NCBI RefSeq assembly: GCF_020523825.1
Contig: NZ_JAJALK010000002.1
Coordinates: forward strand, 620,001 to 684,000
Direction of reading: 5' to 3'
DNA: 64,000 bases
Origin: Methylobacterium brachiatum
Lineage (GTDB): Bacteria; Pseudomonadota; Alphaproteobacteria; Rhizobiales; Beijerinckiaceae
Positions within the stretch are counted from its first letter, which is position 1, and each line of letters opens with the position of its first letter. The notes under the pieces were generated by a model. It did no database searches and was not told the DNA's origin. It worked only from the letters and a program-made list of their open reading frames with translations. Below, piece after piece: positions 8,203 through 17,585 of this stretch. A program made the translations under genes and the position numbers.

Positions 8203-8331
8203 ATCCACCCCCTCATCCTGAGGTGCCGAAGCGCAGCGGAGGCCTCGAAGGAGCTATCCAGCCCGCCGCGCGATCCCTGGAGGGCTCCTTCGAGGCCGCT
8301 AACGCGGCACCTCAGGATGAGGGGGGTGGAT
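8203..8331. repeat. Large inverted repeat, family 3
   Basis: About 129 bp. The outer arms begin ATCCACCCCCTCATCC and are repeated in inverse at the far end with one extra base; inner arms GCCTCGAAGGAGC and GCTCCTTCGAGGC are perfectly complementary. The whole could form a long cruciform or hairpin. A fragment of the same element is at the start of the window (3-20). Together with the element at 8081 it fills the 417-base gap between the LprI gene and the racemase gene; I see no gene in this gap. Confidence 0.8.
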
Positions 8332-8449
8332 GGAAAGACCGCCGCTCAAGGCTTCGCGCAGCGATCAGCTCGATCCCGCTGAAGAATACGCTTCTTCTAA
8401 GCGACAGCCACAGCAATTTACAGCCACCGCTCCCGCGGCCCCGCAGGCG

Positions 8450-9163
8450 TCACGCCACAAGCGGCAGCGCCGCCGCATCGGCCCGGCAGGCGGCGACGCA
8501 GGCCCGGGCCAGGGACTCGGTCGCATCCACCATCACGCCCGCGAGCTCATCGTCGAGGGCGGACAGCGCCACCGGGATCTCGGTGCAGGCCATCACCACC
8601 CGGCGGCATCCGGCCGCCACCAGGGCCCGGGCCTGGGCTTCGAGGATCAGGGCCGCCTCAACCACCCGGCCGGCCTTCACCAGGTCGATCGCCGCGACCA
8701 CCGCCTCCTGTCCGTCCGGATCCGGGCTCAGGCCGGTGAAGCCGTGCCGGGCGAGCCGCTCCGGGTAGAGGCCGACCCGGAGGGTCCCGGCGCTCGCCAG
8801 GAGGCCGATCGGGCCGCCGGCGAGGCCGCTCCCGGCGAGGTCGTCGGCCACCGCGTCGACGATGTGCAGGATCGGCAGCGCCGTGCCCGCCTGGAGCGCC
8901 GCGTGCCAGTGATGGGCGGTGTTGCAGGGAATCGCGATCCGGGTGGCGCCCGCCGTCTCCAGGCGGGCCAGGGCCGCGCGCATCGCCGGCAGCGGGTCCG
9001 GACCCCGGCCCAGGATGGCGGAGGCCCGGTCGGGGATGTCGACCGCCGAGCAGACCAGGGTCGGGATGTGGTCCTGGTCGCGCCGGGCCGGCGTCGCCCG
9101 CACCAGCTTGGCCAGAAAGTCCGCCGTGGCCAGCGGACCCATCCCCCCGAGAACACCGAGCAT
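8450..9163 (-). CDS. Aspartate/glutamate racemase family protein
   Basis: 237 residues. Family opening LGVLGGMGPLAT and two catalytic cysteines in the expected contexts, IPCNTAH (Cys80) and MACTEIP (Cys193), identify the cofactor-independent Asp/Glu racemase family (RacX/YgeA type). The two cysteines act as the acid-base pair that inverts the alpha carbon. The substrate cannot be told; members act on aspartate, glutamate or other amino acids. GGAGG lies 6 bases before the ATG. It lies downstream of the LysR gene on the same strand, separated by a family 1 repeat, so it probably has its own promoter. Confidence 0.88.
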   Translation of the reverse strand: MLGVLGGMGPLATADFLAKLVRATPARRDQDHIPTLVCSAVDIPDRASAILGRGPDPLPAMRAALARLETAGATRIAIPCNTAHHWHAALQAGTALPILHIVDAVADDLAGSGLAGGPIGLLASAGTLRVGLYPERLARHGFTGLSPDPDGQEAVVAAIDLVKAGRVVEAALILEAQARALVAAGCRRVVMACTEIPVALSALDDELAGVMVDATESLARACVAACRADAAALPLVA

Positions 9164-9214
9164 CTTCGCCTCCGAACGTCGCGGAGACCGTCATGAAGAG
9201 CGAAGGCAGGCGGG

Positions 9215-9307
9215 TCCAATGCCGTGTCGGCACGGGCCATGCCGGTCCGGCATGGTCGGGTCTCCGCCCCGACACCCCGCCAAAGGGCTGGCCCTTTGGC
9301 AACCCGG
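9215..9307 (+). repeat. Four-hairpin dispersed repeat, family 1, copy 2
   Basis: Divergent copy with hairpins GCCGTGTCGGCAC, CATGCCGG/CCGGCATG, TCGGGTCTCCGCCCCGA and the diagnostic CCAAAGGGCTGGCCCTTTGG. It ends 3 bases from the stop of the LysR gene (9310), which is on the other strand. Confidence 0.75.
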
Positions 9308-9309
9308 TT

Positions 9310-10170
9310 TCAGCCTACCTCGGAGGCCAGGGCGTGGGCGGCCTGCCAGACCGCGTCGAGGGCCGGGTGGCGGCGGGCGGCGTTCCGGTAGAGGCGGATC
9401 TCCAGGGCGGTCCCCGATCCCGAGGCCACGAGGCTGCCCTCGGCGAGCTCACGGGTGACCAGGCTCTCGGGCAGCCAGGCGAGGCCATGGCCCGCCAGCG
9501 CCATGAACTTCAGCGCCTCCGCCATGGCGTTCTCGTTGACATGGGCCGCCGGCATCGGCTCGGCACTCTGCGCCACCACCCGGCCCAGGAAGGAATCCGC
9601 CGGGTAGCCGAGACCGGGCAGGTCGGCTTGCGCCGGACCCGGCCGGTGCACCGGCACGAGCCTGTCCCGGCCGATGACGCGGTGCAGGAACGCCGCGGGG
9701 TCGAGGGGGATCGGCACGCCGGGATGATGGTAGGTCAGCAGCAGGTCGTGGCTGCCCTCGGCCAGCGCCTGCACGCAGGCGTGGAAGTCCCCCGGCAGCA
9801 GCCGGCTGCCCAGGGGCCCGGTCCGGGCCTCGATGTCCCGGTACCAGCCTGGGAAGACGGTCAGTGCCAGGGTGTGGAGTGCCGCCACCGACACCGCCCG
9901 GGCGGCCGGCCGGGTTCGGGCCCGCAGCGCGGCGCGGCCCTCGTACAGGAGCCGGACCGTCTCCTGCGCGGTCTCGCGGAACAGCTGGCCCTCAGGGGTC
10001 AGGGCGGTCGGGTAGGTGCTGCGATCGATCAGCGGGACCCCGAGCCAGCCCTCGAGCGCCCGGATCCGCCGCCCGAAGGCCGGCTGGGTGACGTGGCGCT
10101 CCACCGCCGCGCGGGAGAAACTGCCGGTGCGCGCGAGGCTCAGGAAGTCCTCGAGCCATTTCAGCTCCAT
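9310..10170 (-). CDS. LysR-family transcriptional regulator
   Basis: 286 residues. The N-terminal winged helix-turn-helix (residues 1-60) has the family pattern FLSLARTGSFSRAAVERHVTQPAFGRRIRALE, and the rest is the periplasmic-binding-like effector domain. It starts 11 bases after the hisG stop on the same strand, so it may be co-transcribed with hisZ-hisG; that would be unusual for a LysR regulator, which is more often divergent from its target. The target may be the racemase gene downstream or something distant. Confidence 0.9.
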   Translation of the reverse strand: MELKWLEDFLSLARTGSFSRAAVERHVTQPAFGRRIRALEGWLGVPLIDRSTYPTALTPEGQLFRETAQETVRLLYEGRAALRARTRPAARAVSVAALHTLALTVFPGWYRDIEARTGPLGSRLLPGDFHACVQALAEGSHDLLLTYHHPGVPIPLDPAAFLHRVIGRDRLVPVHRPGPAQADLPGLGYPADSFLGRVVAQSAEPMPAAHVNENAMAEALKFMALAGHGLAWLPESLVTRELAEGSLVASGSGTALEIRLYRNAARRHPALDAVWQAAHALASEVG

Positions 10171-10181
10171 CGCCGGGTGTC

Positions 10182-11174
10182 TTAGAGCCGGGCCAGCAGC
10201 CGCTCCGCCAGCGGGTTCTCGGCCGCGAAGGCGTAGTCGACCCGCCGGACCGTCACCGCCCGGGCGCCGGCCTCGACCAGGGCGCCGGCGAGGGCGAACA
10301 CGGCCCCCTCGGGGCAGCGCATCACGATCTCGCCGTCGCTTCCGCGCGGGGCGCCGTAGGGCAACTCGGCCTCGTGCAGGCCCGCGATCGTGGCGAGGTC
10401 GATGGTGCCGCTCTCCGGCAGGGCGGCCCGGACCTCCCGGGTGGTGCGGGCGCGCTCCTCGGCGGCGATCCGGCCGAGCACCGTGCGCAGAGCCGTCCGC
10501 TGGTCCTCGCCCCAGGGGGCCTTGAGCGAGGCGACCAGGTTGGCCTCGGAGCGCAGGATGATGCCGTCGTCCAGCACCTTCAGGGCGTTGGCGCTGAGCG
10601 TCGCGCCCGTGGTGGTGATGTCGACCACGATCTCGGCCGAGCCCGCCGCCGGCGCGCCCTCGGTGGCGCCCAGGCTCTCGACGATGCGGTAATCGGCGAC
10701 GCCTTTCTCGGCGAAGAACCGGCGGGTCAGGTTCACGTATTTGGTCGCCACCCGCAGGCGGCGGCCGTGGCGGGTGCGCATCAGGGCCGCGACCTCGTCG
10801 AGGTCGGACATCGCCCGCACGTCGATCCAGGCCTGGGGCACCGCCACCACCACGGTGGCGTTGCCGAAGCCGAGCGGGGTCAGGAGCTCGACCTGGCCGC
10901 GCACGTCCGGCAGGGTCTCGCGGATCAGGTCCTCGCCCGTGATGCCGAGATGGGCCGCCCCGGAGGCGAGCTGCGCGGCGATCTCCGAGGCCGAGAGGTA
11001 GCGCACCTCGACCCCCGGCACGCCCACGAGCTTGCCGCGATAGTCGCGGGCGCCCGCGCCCTGGGCGAGCCGCAGGCCGGCCCGGCCGAAGAACGCGCTG
11101 GCATTCTCCTGGAGGCGCCCCTTGGACGGGACGGCGAGGATCAGCGGCATGGCGTCCGAATCCGAGGAGGTCAT
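10182..11174 (-). CDS. hisG: ATP phosphoribosyltransferase catalytic subunit
   Basis: 330 residues. Catalyses the first step of histidine synthesis, joining ATP and PRPP. The N-terminal LILAVPSKGRL and the PRPP-binding stretch EIVVDITTTGATLSANAL (E..VDi..TG.TL.aN) are family signatures. The ATG overlaps the hisZ stop (ATGA), showing coupling. It pairs with HisZ, which short-type HisG proteins need for activity and feedback inhibition; the length is greater than the roughly 210-230 residues of most short forms because of a C-terminal extension of about 100 residues after the catalytic part. Methylobacterium and Bradyrhizobium HisG proteins are of similar length as far as I recall. Confidence 0.93.
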   Translation of the reverse strand: MTSSDSDAMPLILAVPSKGRLQENASAFFGRAGLRLAQGAGARDYRGKLVGVPGVEVRYLSASEIAAQLASGAAHLGITGEDLIRETLPDVRGQVELLTPLGFGNATVVVAVPQAWIDVRAMSDLDEVAALMRTRHGRRLRVATKYVNLTRRFFAEKGVADYRIVESLGATEGAPAAGSAEIVVDITTTGATLSANALKVLDDGIILRSEANLVASLKAPWGEDQRTALRTVLGRIAAEERARTTREVRAALPESGTIDLATIAGLHEAELPYGAPRGSDGEIVMRCPEGAVFALAGALVEAGARAVTVRRVDYAFAAENPLAERLLARL

Positions 11175-12313
11175 CGGCCGGCTCCCGCCACGCGCTCGAC
11201 CCAGAAGGTGCAGCCCACCGCGGGCAGGGGCGCCGCGCTGCCGAGATGCCCGAGCAGGCCGTCGTAACGGCCGCCGCCGACCAGGATCGGGCCGTCGCCC
11301 TCGTTCACCTCGAAGATGAAGCCGGTGTAGTAGTCGAGGTTGCGGGCGAAGCCGCCCTGGAACCGGAAGCGCTCGATCGGCAGGCCCCGGGCCGCGATGA
11401 AGCCGGTGCGCTCCTCGAACAGGTCGAGGGCGGCAGACAAGGCGTCGTGGCGCAGGCCCGCCTCGGCCACCAGCCCGCGCAGGTCGCGGGCCGCCGCGTC
11501 CGGATGGCCGGCGATGGCCCGGTAGCGGTCGAGCACGGCGCGGTTCTCGGCGTTGAGCCCGGCGCCGCCATTGGCCTGCGCGGCCGCCTTGCCGAGGAAG
11601 CGCTCGGCGATCTCGCCGGCGCTGCGGCCGCCCACCGCCGAGATGCCCGCGATGGCCAGCACATCCTCCACGAAGGCGCGCACGCCCCGGGGGTCCTGGC
11701 CCTGGATCGCGGCCAGCAGGCCGGCATGCGGATCCTCGGGGCGCGCGCCCTCGCCGCCATTGGTGACCTCGTCGAGGGAGCGCCCGGCGGCGAGGGCCCG
11801 CAGGGTCCGCCGCTTGGCCGCCGGCGGCACCGCAAGGCCGTCCAGCAGAGCCACGGTGAGGCCCATATCGCCGAGCCGCACCGCCGGGTCGGTCCGGCCG
11901 AACAAGGCGAGGCCCTCGAGGGCCAGCCCCAGCACCTCGGCATCGGCGGCGGGCGTGTCGGTGCGCCCGATCGATTCGATGCCGGCCTGGAAGAACTCGT
12001 CGGGCTCGTCGGCGGCGAGCCGGAAGACCGGGCCGCAATAGCTGTAATCGGCCGCCTGGCCGTCGGCCTGGGCCCGGTGCAGGCGGCAGACCGGGATCGT
12101 GAATTCCGGCCGCAGGCACAATTCGGCCCCGGCCGCATCCTGGGTGACGAAGATCCGCCGGCGGATATCCTCGCCGGACAGTTCCAGGAACGGCTCCACC
12201 GGCTGCAGCACCGGGGGCGTCACCGGCCGGTAGCCGGCCGCACTCAGATGCGCGAGCAGCCGCGTCCGCGCCGCGTCGCCTGCCCCCGTCTCACCGGCCT
12301 CCGGTCGTGTCAT
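11171..12313 (-). CDS. hisZ: ATP phosphoribosyltransferase regulatory subunit
   Basis: 380 residues. HisZ is a catalytically inactive paralogue of histidyl-tRNA synthetase that forms a hetero-octamer with HisG. The class II synthetase fold shows in FFQAGIESIGRTD, the glycine-rich [13 protein letters not shown] near the C-terminus and the middle RFRFQGGFARNLDYYTGFIFE. I take ATG 12313, preceded by GAGGG at 6 bases, over the upstream ATG at 12343. The adjacent upstream gene on this strand is hisS itself, so synthetase and regulatory paralogue lie side by side. Confidence 0.92.
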   Translation of the reverse strand: MTRPEAGETGAGDAARTRLLAHLSAAGYRPVTPPVLQPVEPFLELSGEDIRRRIFVTQDAAGAELCLRPEFTIPVCRLHRAQADGQAADYSYCGPVFRLAADEPDEFFQAGIESIGRTDTPAADAEVLGLALEGLALFGRTDPAVRLGDMGLTVALLDGLAVPPAAKRRTLRALAAGRSLDEVTNGGEGARPEDPHAGLLAAIQGQDPRGVRAFVEDVLAIAGISAVGGRSAGEIAERFLGKAAAQANGGAGLNAENRAVLDRYRAIAGHPDAAARDLRGLVAEAGLRHDALSAALDLFEERTGFIAARGLPIERFRFQGGFARNLDYYTGFIFEVNEGDGPILVGGGRYDGLLGHLGSAAPLPAVGCTFWVERVAGAGR

Positions 12314-12372
12314 CGCATGTCCCTCGCGGGCGCTCTCTAGCAATCGCAGTCGCGCTTGGCGACACGTAGAGA

Positions 12373-12485
12373 TCCTGGGTTCCCAAAGGGCTCAGCCCTT
12401 TGGCAGGGGTTCGGGGGCGGAGCCCCTGAGGAACGCGGGCTCTGCCCGCACCCGCAAAAGGTCACGGACCTTTTGAAACCGGGAC
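12373..12485 (-). repeat. Four-hairpin dispersed repeat, family 1, copy 3
   Basis: On the minus strand this reads like copy 1: AAAAGGTCCGTGACCTTTT, GCGGGCAGAGCCCGC, GGGGCTCCGCCCC and CCAAAGGGCTGAGCCCTTTGG. It begins directly at the hisS stop and separates hisS from hisZ, probably ending hisS transcripts. Confidence 0.85.
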
Positions 12486-14036
12486 TCAGCCCGCGATGGC
12501 CGGGAAGTGGCGGGCCAGGACGGCGCGGACCTGGGCGACCAGGTCGGCCTCCGGGCAGGAGAATTGCGCCGGCCGGGCGGCCTTCCACTCGGCGTTGCTG
12601 CCGATGGATTCGGCGGCGCGGGCGCCCTCGATCAGGTCCTTGATCTGGATCTCGCCGGCCAAGCGCTCGTTCGAGCCCTGGATGATCGCCACCGGGGCGC
12701 GGCGGCGGTCGGCGTATTTCATCTGGGCCTTCATGCCGGCGGCGCCGAGATAGAGCTCGGCCCGGATCCCGTCCGCCCGCAGCAGGGCGACCAGCCGCTG
12801 GTAATCGGCCATGTTCTCGCGGTCGAGGACCAGCACCACCACCGGGCCGGGGGTCTCGGTGCCGGCCAGAAGCGGGCTCTTGACCAGCTGGAGCGCCGAG
12901 AACAGCCGCGAGACGCCGATGGAGAAGCCCGTGGCCGGCACCGGCTCGGCCCGGAACCGCCCGACCAGGCCGTCGTAGCGCCCGCCGCCGGCCACCGAGC
13001 CGAAGCGCACGGTCTGGCCGTCCTCGTTGGTCACTGGGAAAGTCAGCTCGGCCTCGTAGACCGGGCCGGTATAGTATTCGAGCCCGCGCACCACGCTCGG
13101 ATCGGCGCGGATCACATCGTGGCCGTAGCCCGCCGCCGCGCAGAGCCGCATGATCGCGTGCAGCTCGGCGATGCCCTCGCGGCCGGTCTCGGATTCGCCC
13201 ACCGCCTCGTGCCAGCCGGCGAAGAATTGTTCCCAGAACGCCATCTTGTCGGCGCCGTCCCCGGCATCGGCCTGGAACGACACGTAGGCCAGGATCCGCG
13301 ACACCGCACTGGCGTCGAGGCCGGCGCCCTTGGTGAAGTCGCCGCTCTCGTCCTTGCGGCCGGCGCCGAGCAGGTCGCGCACGCCGTCGACGCCGAGGCG
13401 GTCGAGCTTGTCGATCGCCCGCAGGACGGTCAGCCGCTGGCCGGCCTTGTCGGGGCCGGCGAGGCCGATCGCCTCCATGACCCCGTCGAGCACCTTGCGG
13501 TTGTTGACCTTGACCACGTACTGGCCGCCGAGCCCGAGCCGGTCCAGGGTGTCGGCCATCAGCATGCAAGTCTCGGCATCGGCCGCGACGCTGCCGGCGC
13601 CGACGATGTCGGCATCGAACTGCATGAACTGGCGGAACCGGCCGGGCCCCGGCTTCTCGTTGCGGAACACGTAGCCGGCCCGGTAGCTGCGATAGGGCTT
13701 GGGCAGGGAATCGTAATTCTCGGCCACGAACCGGGCGAGCGGCGCGGTCAGGTCGTAGCGCAAGGAGAGCCAGGCCTCGTCGTCGTCCTGGAACGAGAAC
13801 ACGCCGGCATTCGGCCGGTCGAGGTCTGGCAGGAACTTGCCCAGCGCCTCGGTATACTCGACGAACGGGGTCTCCAGGGCCTCGAAGCCGTAGAGCTCGA
13901 AGCTCTTGCGGATCGTCTCCAGCATCCGCCCCTGGGCGGCGATCTCGTCGGCGCGGCGGTCGACGAAGCCGCGGGGCAGGCGGGGTTTCAGGGTTTCGGC
14001 CCGGCTTTCGGCCTTCGCGGTTTCGGGCTTGGACAT
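12486..14036 (-). CDS. hisS: Histidyl-tRNA synthetase
   Basis: 516 residues, cytosolic class II enzyme charging tRNA-His. Motif 2 is visible as [15 protein letters not shown] with [23 protein letters not shown]; the histidine-specific segments are [14 protein letters not shown] and GGGRYDGL with the following [11 protein letters not shown] (motif 3). A C-terminal anticodon-binding domain (about residues 405-510) ends with [18 protein letters not shown]. The N-terminal 25 residues are a variable Lys/Glu-rich extension. The length fits the longer rhizobial-type HisRS. It is separated from hisZ by a family 1 repeat, so it is probably transcribed alone. Confidence 0.95.
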   Translation of the reverse strand: MSKPETAKAESRAETLKPRLPRGFVDRRADEIAAQGRMLETIRKSFELYGFEALETPFVEYTEALGKFLPDLDRPNAGVFSFQDDDEAWLSLRYDLTAPLARFVAENYDSLPKPYRSYRAGYVFRNEKPGPGRFRQFMQFDADIVGAGSVAADAETCMLMADTLDRLGLGGQYVVKVNNRKVLDGVMEAIGLAGPDKAGQRLTVLRAIDKLDRLGVDGVRDLLGAGRKDESGDFTKGAGLDASAVSRILAYVSFQADAGDGADKMAFWEQFFAGWHEAVGESETGREGIAELHAIMRLCAAAGYGHDVIRADPSVVRGLEYYTGPVYEAELTFPVTNEDGQTVRFGSVAGGGRYDGLVGRFRAEPVPATGFSIGVSRLFSALQLVKSPLLAGTETPGPVVVLVLDRENMADYQRLVALLRADGIRAELYLGAAGMKAQMKYADRRRAPVAIIQGSNERLAGEIQIKDLIEGARAAESIGSNAEWKAARPAQFSCPEADLVAQVRAVLARHFPAIAG

Positions 14037-14184
14037 GTGAACGCGTTCGCTTCCCGCGGACCCGGAGCCCGGGTCCGGTGTGAGTCGTCCCCGGCGCGGC
14101 GGGGATCCTGGGCCGGGCTCTAGAGCATGACGGGCGAAAGGGGAATTCGGTTTCCGGGAAGCTTCCTCGGCCGCCTATCCCGCG

Positions 14185-14276
14185 CCGTCATCGCGCGTCG
14201 CGAAGCGACCCAGGGCAACGCGACGTTCGGGGAATGCGCGCTGCGCTGGGTTGCTTCGCTGCGCGCGCGATGACGG
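14185..14276. repeat. Inverted repeat in the hisS upstream gap
   Basis: CCGTCATCGCGCG at the left pairs with the right end CGCGCGATGACGG; inner CGCGAAGCGACCCAG pairs imperfectly with CTGGGTTGCTTCGCTG. It lies between hisS (starting 14036, leftward) and the stop of the DUF3429 gene, and resembles the element at 8081-8172. Confidence 0.7.
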
Positions 14277-14303
14277 TGGCGGGTGGGAACGCTCGTCAAA
14301 CCC

Positions 14304-14807
14304 TCAATACGGCGCGGTCAGCTTGAGCCAGAGCAGGACCGCGAGGCTCACCACGGCGATGGGCATCTGCAGCGGGCGCAGGCGGGCATGGGCCAGCGGC
14401 ACCTCGCCGGCGCGGGCGGCGATCGGATCGAGGATTCCGATGGCCGCGTAGCCGAGGATCAGCATGGCCAGCGCCGGCACCGCCTTGCCCATCACCGCCG
14501 AGAACAGGCTGAACAGGCCGAGCGCGTACAGGATCAGCATCGTGACGATCTGGGCGAGTCGCGGGCCACCCTCGGTGCGGAAGCTGACGCCCCGGTGGAC
14601 GCCGGCCAGGAACAGCAGGATCGAGGCGGCGTAGAGCAGGGTGAACAGGGCCACGAGATAATCGAGCGGCTGCCCGTTCAGCCACCAGGCGGCGGCGGCG
14701 CCGACGGCGATCGGCACCATCGGGCCGAAGCCGAACACGATGTCGAGCCATGGGATCCGGCGCGGCTCGTGCGCGGTGATGGTGCGTCCGGTGGCGTCGT
14801 CGCGCAT
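14304..14807 (-). CDS. DUF3429 membrane protein
   Basis: 167 residues with about five hydrophobic helices: GFGPMVPIAVGAAAAWW, LVALFTLLYAASILLFLAGV, IVTMLILYALGLFSLFSAV, VPALAMLILGYAAIGILDP and MPIAVVSLAVLLWLKL. The motif FLAGVHRG after the second helix matches the DUF3429 family, whose function is unknown. It is oriented away from rho. No partner gene suggests a role. Confidence 0.7.
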   Translation of the reverse strand: MRDDATGRTITAHEPRRIPWLDIVFGFGPMVPIAVGAAAAWWLNGQPLDYLVALFTLLYAASILLFLAGVHRGVSFRTEGGPRLAQIVTMLILYALGLFSLFSAVMGKAVPALAMLILGYAAIGILDPIAARAGEVPLAHARLRPLQMPIAVVSLAVLLWLKLTAPY

Positions 14808-15372
14808 GTTTGTGGGGCCGGGCTCTCGGGTGACGGGTTTGCTGCGCTGCGGCGCCGGGACGGGGAACGGCCCCGCGGGACCCCGGTTCCGCGCGGAGCC
14901 CTTTAGCGCCGCGCGAGCCGATCCGCGAGGTCCGGCCTGCGCTGGGGGCGTTCAACGGATCGTGACGGGTGAATGCACGTCTTCGAGAGGTGCCGCCGAT
15001 TCCTAAAATTCTAAATGAGACTGCGTCTCCCTCCCTCCCTCTGCCGGGGAGGGGATGCGTGGGGGAGTGGTCACGGCCCCATCCCGCGACGAAGCCGGCC
15101 CGTCGTCACCGATCCCGCGGGCCCCCGGGCGCCTCCGATCCATCAGCCCCTTGAGTGCGGTGGCGAAACGCGTTATTTCTTGTGGGCCCTCTTCACAAGG
15201 TCAGCGCCGCAGCGCGCCCGTGAGCCGCGAGGGTCCTGCCGAAAACGGTCCAGCCAAGACGATCTTCGGGCCCCTCGCTGTTCCAGCGCGGCCCGCTCTC
15301 CGGCGCCCGTCCCCCGGGTTGCTTGGCGCAGAACCGGCCCTCCCACCTTCTCCGTCGGTTGCAAGACACCCC
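14808..15372. other. Long divergent gap upstream of rho, no gene seen
   Basis: 565 bases between the DUF3429 start and the rho start. It contains an AT-rich patch (TTCCTAAAATTCTAAATGAG, about 15000-15019) that may hold a promoter, and a small hairpin CTTGTG/CACAAG at about 15179-15200. Long untranslated leaders with Rho-dependent autoregulation are known for rho genes; this one may be similar. Open frames here are fusions with the rho frame and are not supported. Confidence 0.5.
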
Positions 15373-16743
15373 ATGACGCCACATCCCGACGCCTTCGCCG
15401 ATCCCCTGGCCGATCCCGAGACCGCGGATCAGGCCGACGCGCCCGCCACCCCGGGCACCGTCGCCGTCCTCGAGGGCGTGCGCGAGGTCAAGCTGTTCGA
15501 CCTCAAGGCCAAGACGCCCACCGACCTGATCGCCTTCGCCGAGGAGGTCGAGGTCGAGAACGCCTCGACCATGCGCAAGCAGGAGCTGATGTTCGCCATC
15601 CTGAAGCAGCTCGCTGCCAAGGAGGTCGAGATCATCGGCGCCGGCACCGTCGAGGTGCTGCAGGACGGCTTCGGCTTCCTGCGCTCGAACGACTCGAACT
15701 ACCTGCCCGGCCCGGACGACATCTACATCTCGCCGACCCAGATCCGGCGCTTCGGCCTGCGCACCGGCGACACCGTCGAGGGCCCGATCCGCGGCCCCAA
15801 GGACGGCGAGCGCTACTTCGCGCTCTTGAAGGTCAACACGATCAACTTCGAGAACCCGGAGAAGATCAAGCACAAGGTCCATTTCGACAACCTGACGCCG
15901 CTCTTCCCCACCAAGCGGTTCAAGCTCGAGCTCGAGAATCCGACCAAGAAGGATTTCTCGCCCCGGATCATCGACATCGTGGCGCCGATCGGCAAAGGCC
16001 AGCGCGCCCTGATCGTGGCGCCGCCGCGCACCGGCAAGACCGTGCTGATGCAGAACATCGCGCAGTCGATCACCCTCAACCACCCGGAATGCTACCTCAT
16101 CGTGCTGCTCATCGACGAGCGGCCCGAGGAGGTGACCGACATGATCCGCTCGGTGAAGGGCGAGGTCATCGCCTCGACCTTCGACGAGCCGGCCACCCGC
16201 CACGTGCAGGTCGCCGAGATGGTGATCGAGAAGGCCAAGCGCCTGGTGGAGCACGGCCGCGACGTCGTCATCCTGCTCGACTCGATCACCCGGCTCGGCC
16301 GCGCCTACAACACCGTGGTGCCGTCCTCCGGCAAGGTGCTGACCGGCGGTGTCGACGCCAACGCCCTGCAGCGGCCCAAGCGCTTCTTCGGCGCCGCCCG
16401 CAACATCGAGGAGGGCGGCTCGCTCTCGATCATCGCCACCGCGCTCATCGACACCGGCTCGCGCATGGACGAGGTGATCTTCGAGGAGTTCAAGGGCACC
16501 GGCAACTCGGAGATCATCCTGGACCGCAAGGTCTCGGACAAGCGCATCTTCCCGGCGATCGACATCACCCGCTCCGGCACCCGCAAGGAGGAGCTGCTGG
16601 TCCCGCCGGACGCGCTCAAGAAGACCTACGTGCTGCGCCGCATCCTCAACCCGATGGGCGTCACCGACGCGATCGAGTTCCTGCTCGACAAGCTGCGCCA
16701 GACCAAGAGCAACAGTGACTTCTTCGACTCGATGAACACCTGA
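15373..16743 (+). CDS. rho: Transcription termination factor Rho
   Basis: 456 residues, somewhat longer than the 419 of E. coli because of an N-terminal acidic extension of about 35 residues. Rho is the hexameric RNA helicase that ends transcription. The N-terminal domain starts at [16 protein letters not shown]; the cold-shock-like RNA-binding domain has GFGFLRS; Walker A is [15 protein letters not shown]; Walker B is [17 protein letters not shown]; the Q-loop TGGVDANAL and R-loop GTGNSE follow. Only the ATG at 15373 removes the unlikely upstream frame. A truncated family 1 repeat follows the stop. Confidence 0.96.
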   Translation: MTPHPDAFADPLADPETADQADAPATPGTVAVLEGVREVKLFDLKAKTPTDLIAFAEEVEVENASTMRKQELMFAILKQLAAKEVEIIGAGTVEVLQDGFGFLRSNDSNYLPGPDDIYISPTQIRRFGLRTGDTVEGPIRGPKDGERYFALLKVNTINFENPEKIKHKVHFDNLTPLFPTKRFKLELENPTKKDFSPRIIDIVAPIGKGQRALIVAPPRTGKTVLMQNIAQSITLNHPECYLIVLLIDERPEEVTDMIRSVKGEVIASTFDEPATRHVQVAEMVIEKAKRLVEHGRDVVILLDSITRLGRAYNTVVPSSGKVLTGGVDANALQRPKRFFGAARNIEEGGSLSIIATALIDTGSRMDEVIFEEFKGTGNSEIILDRKVSDKRIFPAIDITRSGTRKEELLVPPDALKKTYVLRRILNPMGVTDAIEFLLDKLRQTKSNSDFFDSMNT

Positions 16744-16753
16744 TCGGGTCGAT

Positions 16754-16803
16754 CTCAGGGGCTCCGCCCCCGAACCCCGCCAAAGGGCTTGGCCCTTTGG
16801 AAA
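16754..16803 (+). repeat. Partial family 1 repeat, copy 4
   Basis: Only the last two hairpins are present: GGGGCTCCGCCCC and CCAAAGGGCTTGGCCCTTTGG. It begins about 10 bases after the rho stop and could end rho transcripts. Confidence 0.75.
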
Positions 16804-16963
16804 CCAGAGACCGCGTTGACCTTCTCCTAACCCGTGCCTGCCATGGTCGGCCTTGGGAGCCAGGTTGCGTATCGGCTCCGCGACAGCCCCGCCGACCGGT
16901 TCATCCCGGCGGCGGGGCTCGTCGCAGCCTTGCTTCGGCAACCCGATCCGTGACACTGGCGCG

Positions 16964-17575
16964 ATGCCCCGCTCGCCCTGGCTCCGTCCGGATCCGCTCC
17001 TCCTCGCCTCGACCAGCCCGACCCGGCGCCTGCTCCTGGAGAGCGCGGCCCTGCCGGTCGAGACCGCATCCCCCGATGTCGACGAGCGCGCCGTCGAGGC
17101 GTCGAGCCAGGGATTGTCGCCGCCCGACCTCGCCCTGCGCCTCGCCCGGGCCAAGGCCGACGCGGTGGCCGCCCGCCATCCGGGCCGGGTCGTGATCGGC
17201 GCCGACCAGGTCCTCGAACTCGACGGCACGATCTTCCACAAGCCCCGGGATTCCGACGCGGCGCGCGCCCAGCTCGCCCGCCTCGCCGGCCGCAGCCACG
17301 CCCTGCATTCCGCGGTGGCGCTCGCCGGCGCCATCGACGACGCCTTCGTGGAGACCGCCCGGCTGACGATCCGCCCCCTCGATGCCCGGGCGATCGCCGC
17401 CTATGTGGACTGCGCTGGCGCCGAAAAGGTGCGCGCCAGCGTCGGCGGCTACCAGCTCGAGGGACCGGGCATCCACCTATTCGATTCGGTCACCGGCGAC
17501 CATTCGACCGTGCTCGGCCTGCCGCTGCTGCCGCTGCTCGCCCGCCTGCGCGCCGCCGGCTATCTGGATTTCTAG
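16964..17575 (+). CDS. maf: Maf-family nucleotide pyrophosphatase
   Basis: 203 residues. The N-terminal LLLASTSPTRRLLLESAAL and VDER are the standard Maf motif, followed by ARAKADAVAARHPG, VVIGADQVLELDG and the C-terminal GGYQLEGPG. Maf proteins hydrolyse (d)TTP, UTP or modified nucleotides and have been linked to septum control. The start at 16964 is chosen because the family N-terminus begins there; the frame upstream is not conserved-looking. In alphaproteobacteria maf-aroE-coaE is a conserved block beside the origin; here a CDF transporter gene is inserted after maf, 10 bases downstream. Confidence 0.93.
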   Translation: MPRSPWLRPDPLLLASTSPTRRLLLESAALPVETASPDVDERAVEASSQGLSPPDLALRLARAKADAVAARHPGRVVIGADQVLELDGTIFHKPRDSDAARAQLARLAGRSHALHSAVALAGAIDDAFVETARLTIRPLDARAIAAYVDCAGAEKVRASVGGYQLEGPGIHLFDSVTGDHSTVLGLPLLPLLARLRAAGYLDF

Positions 17576-17585
17576 GGAGCACCGC

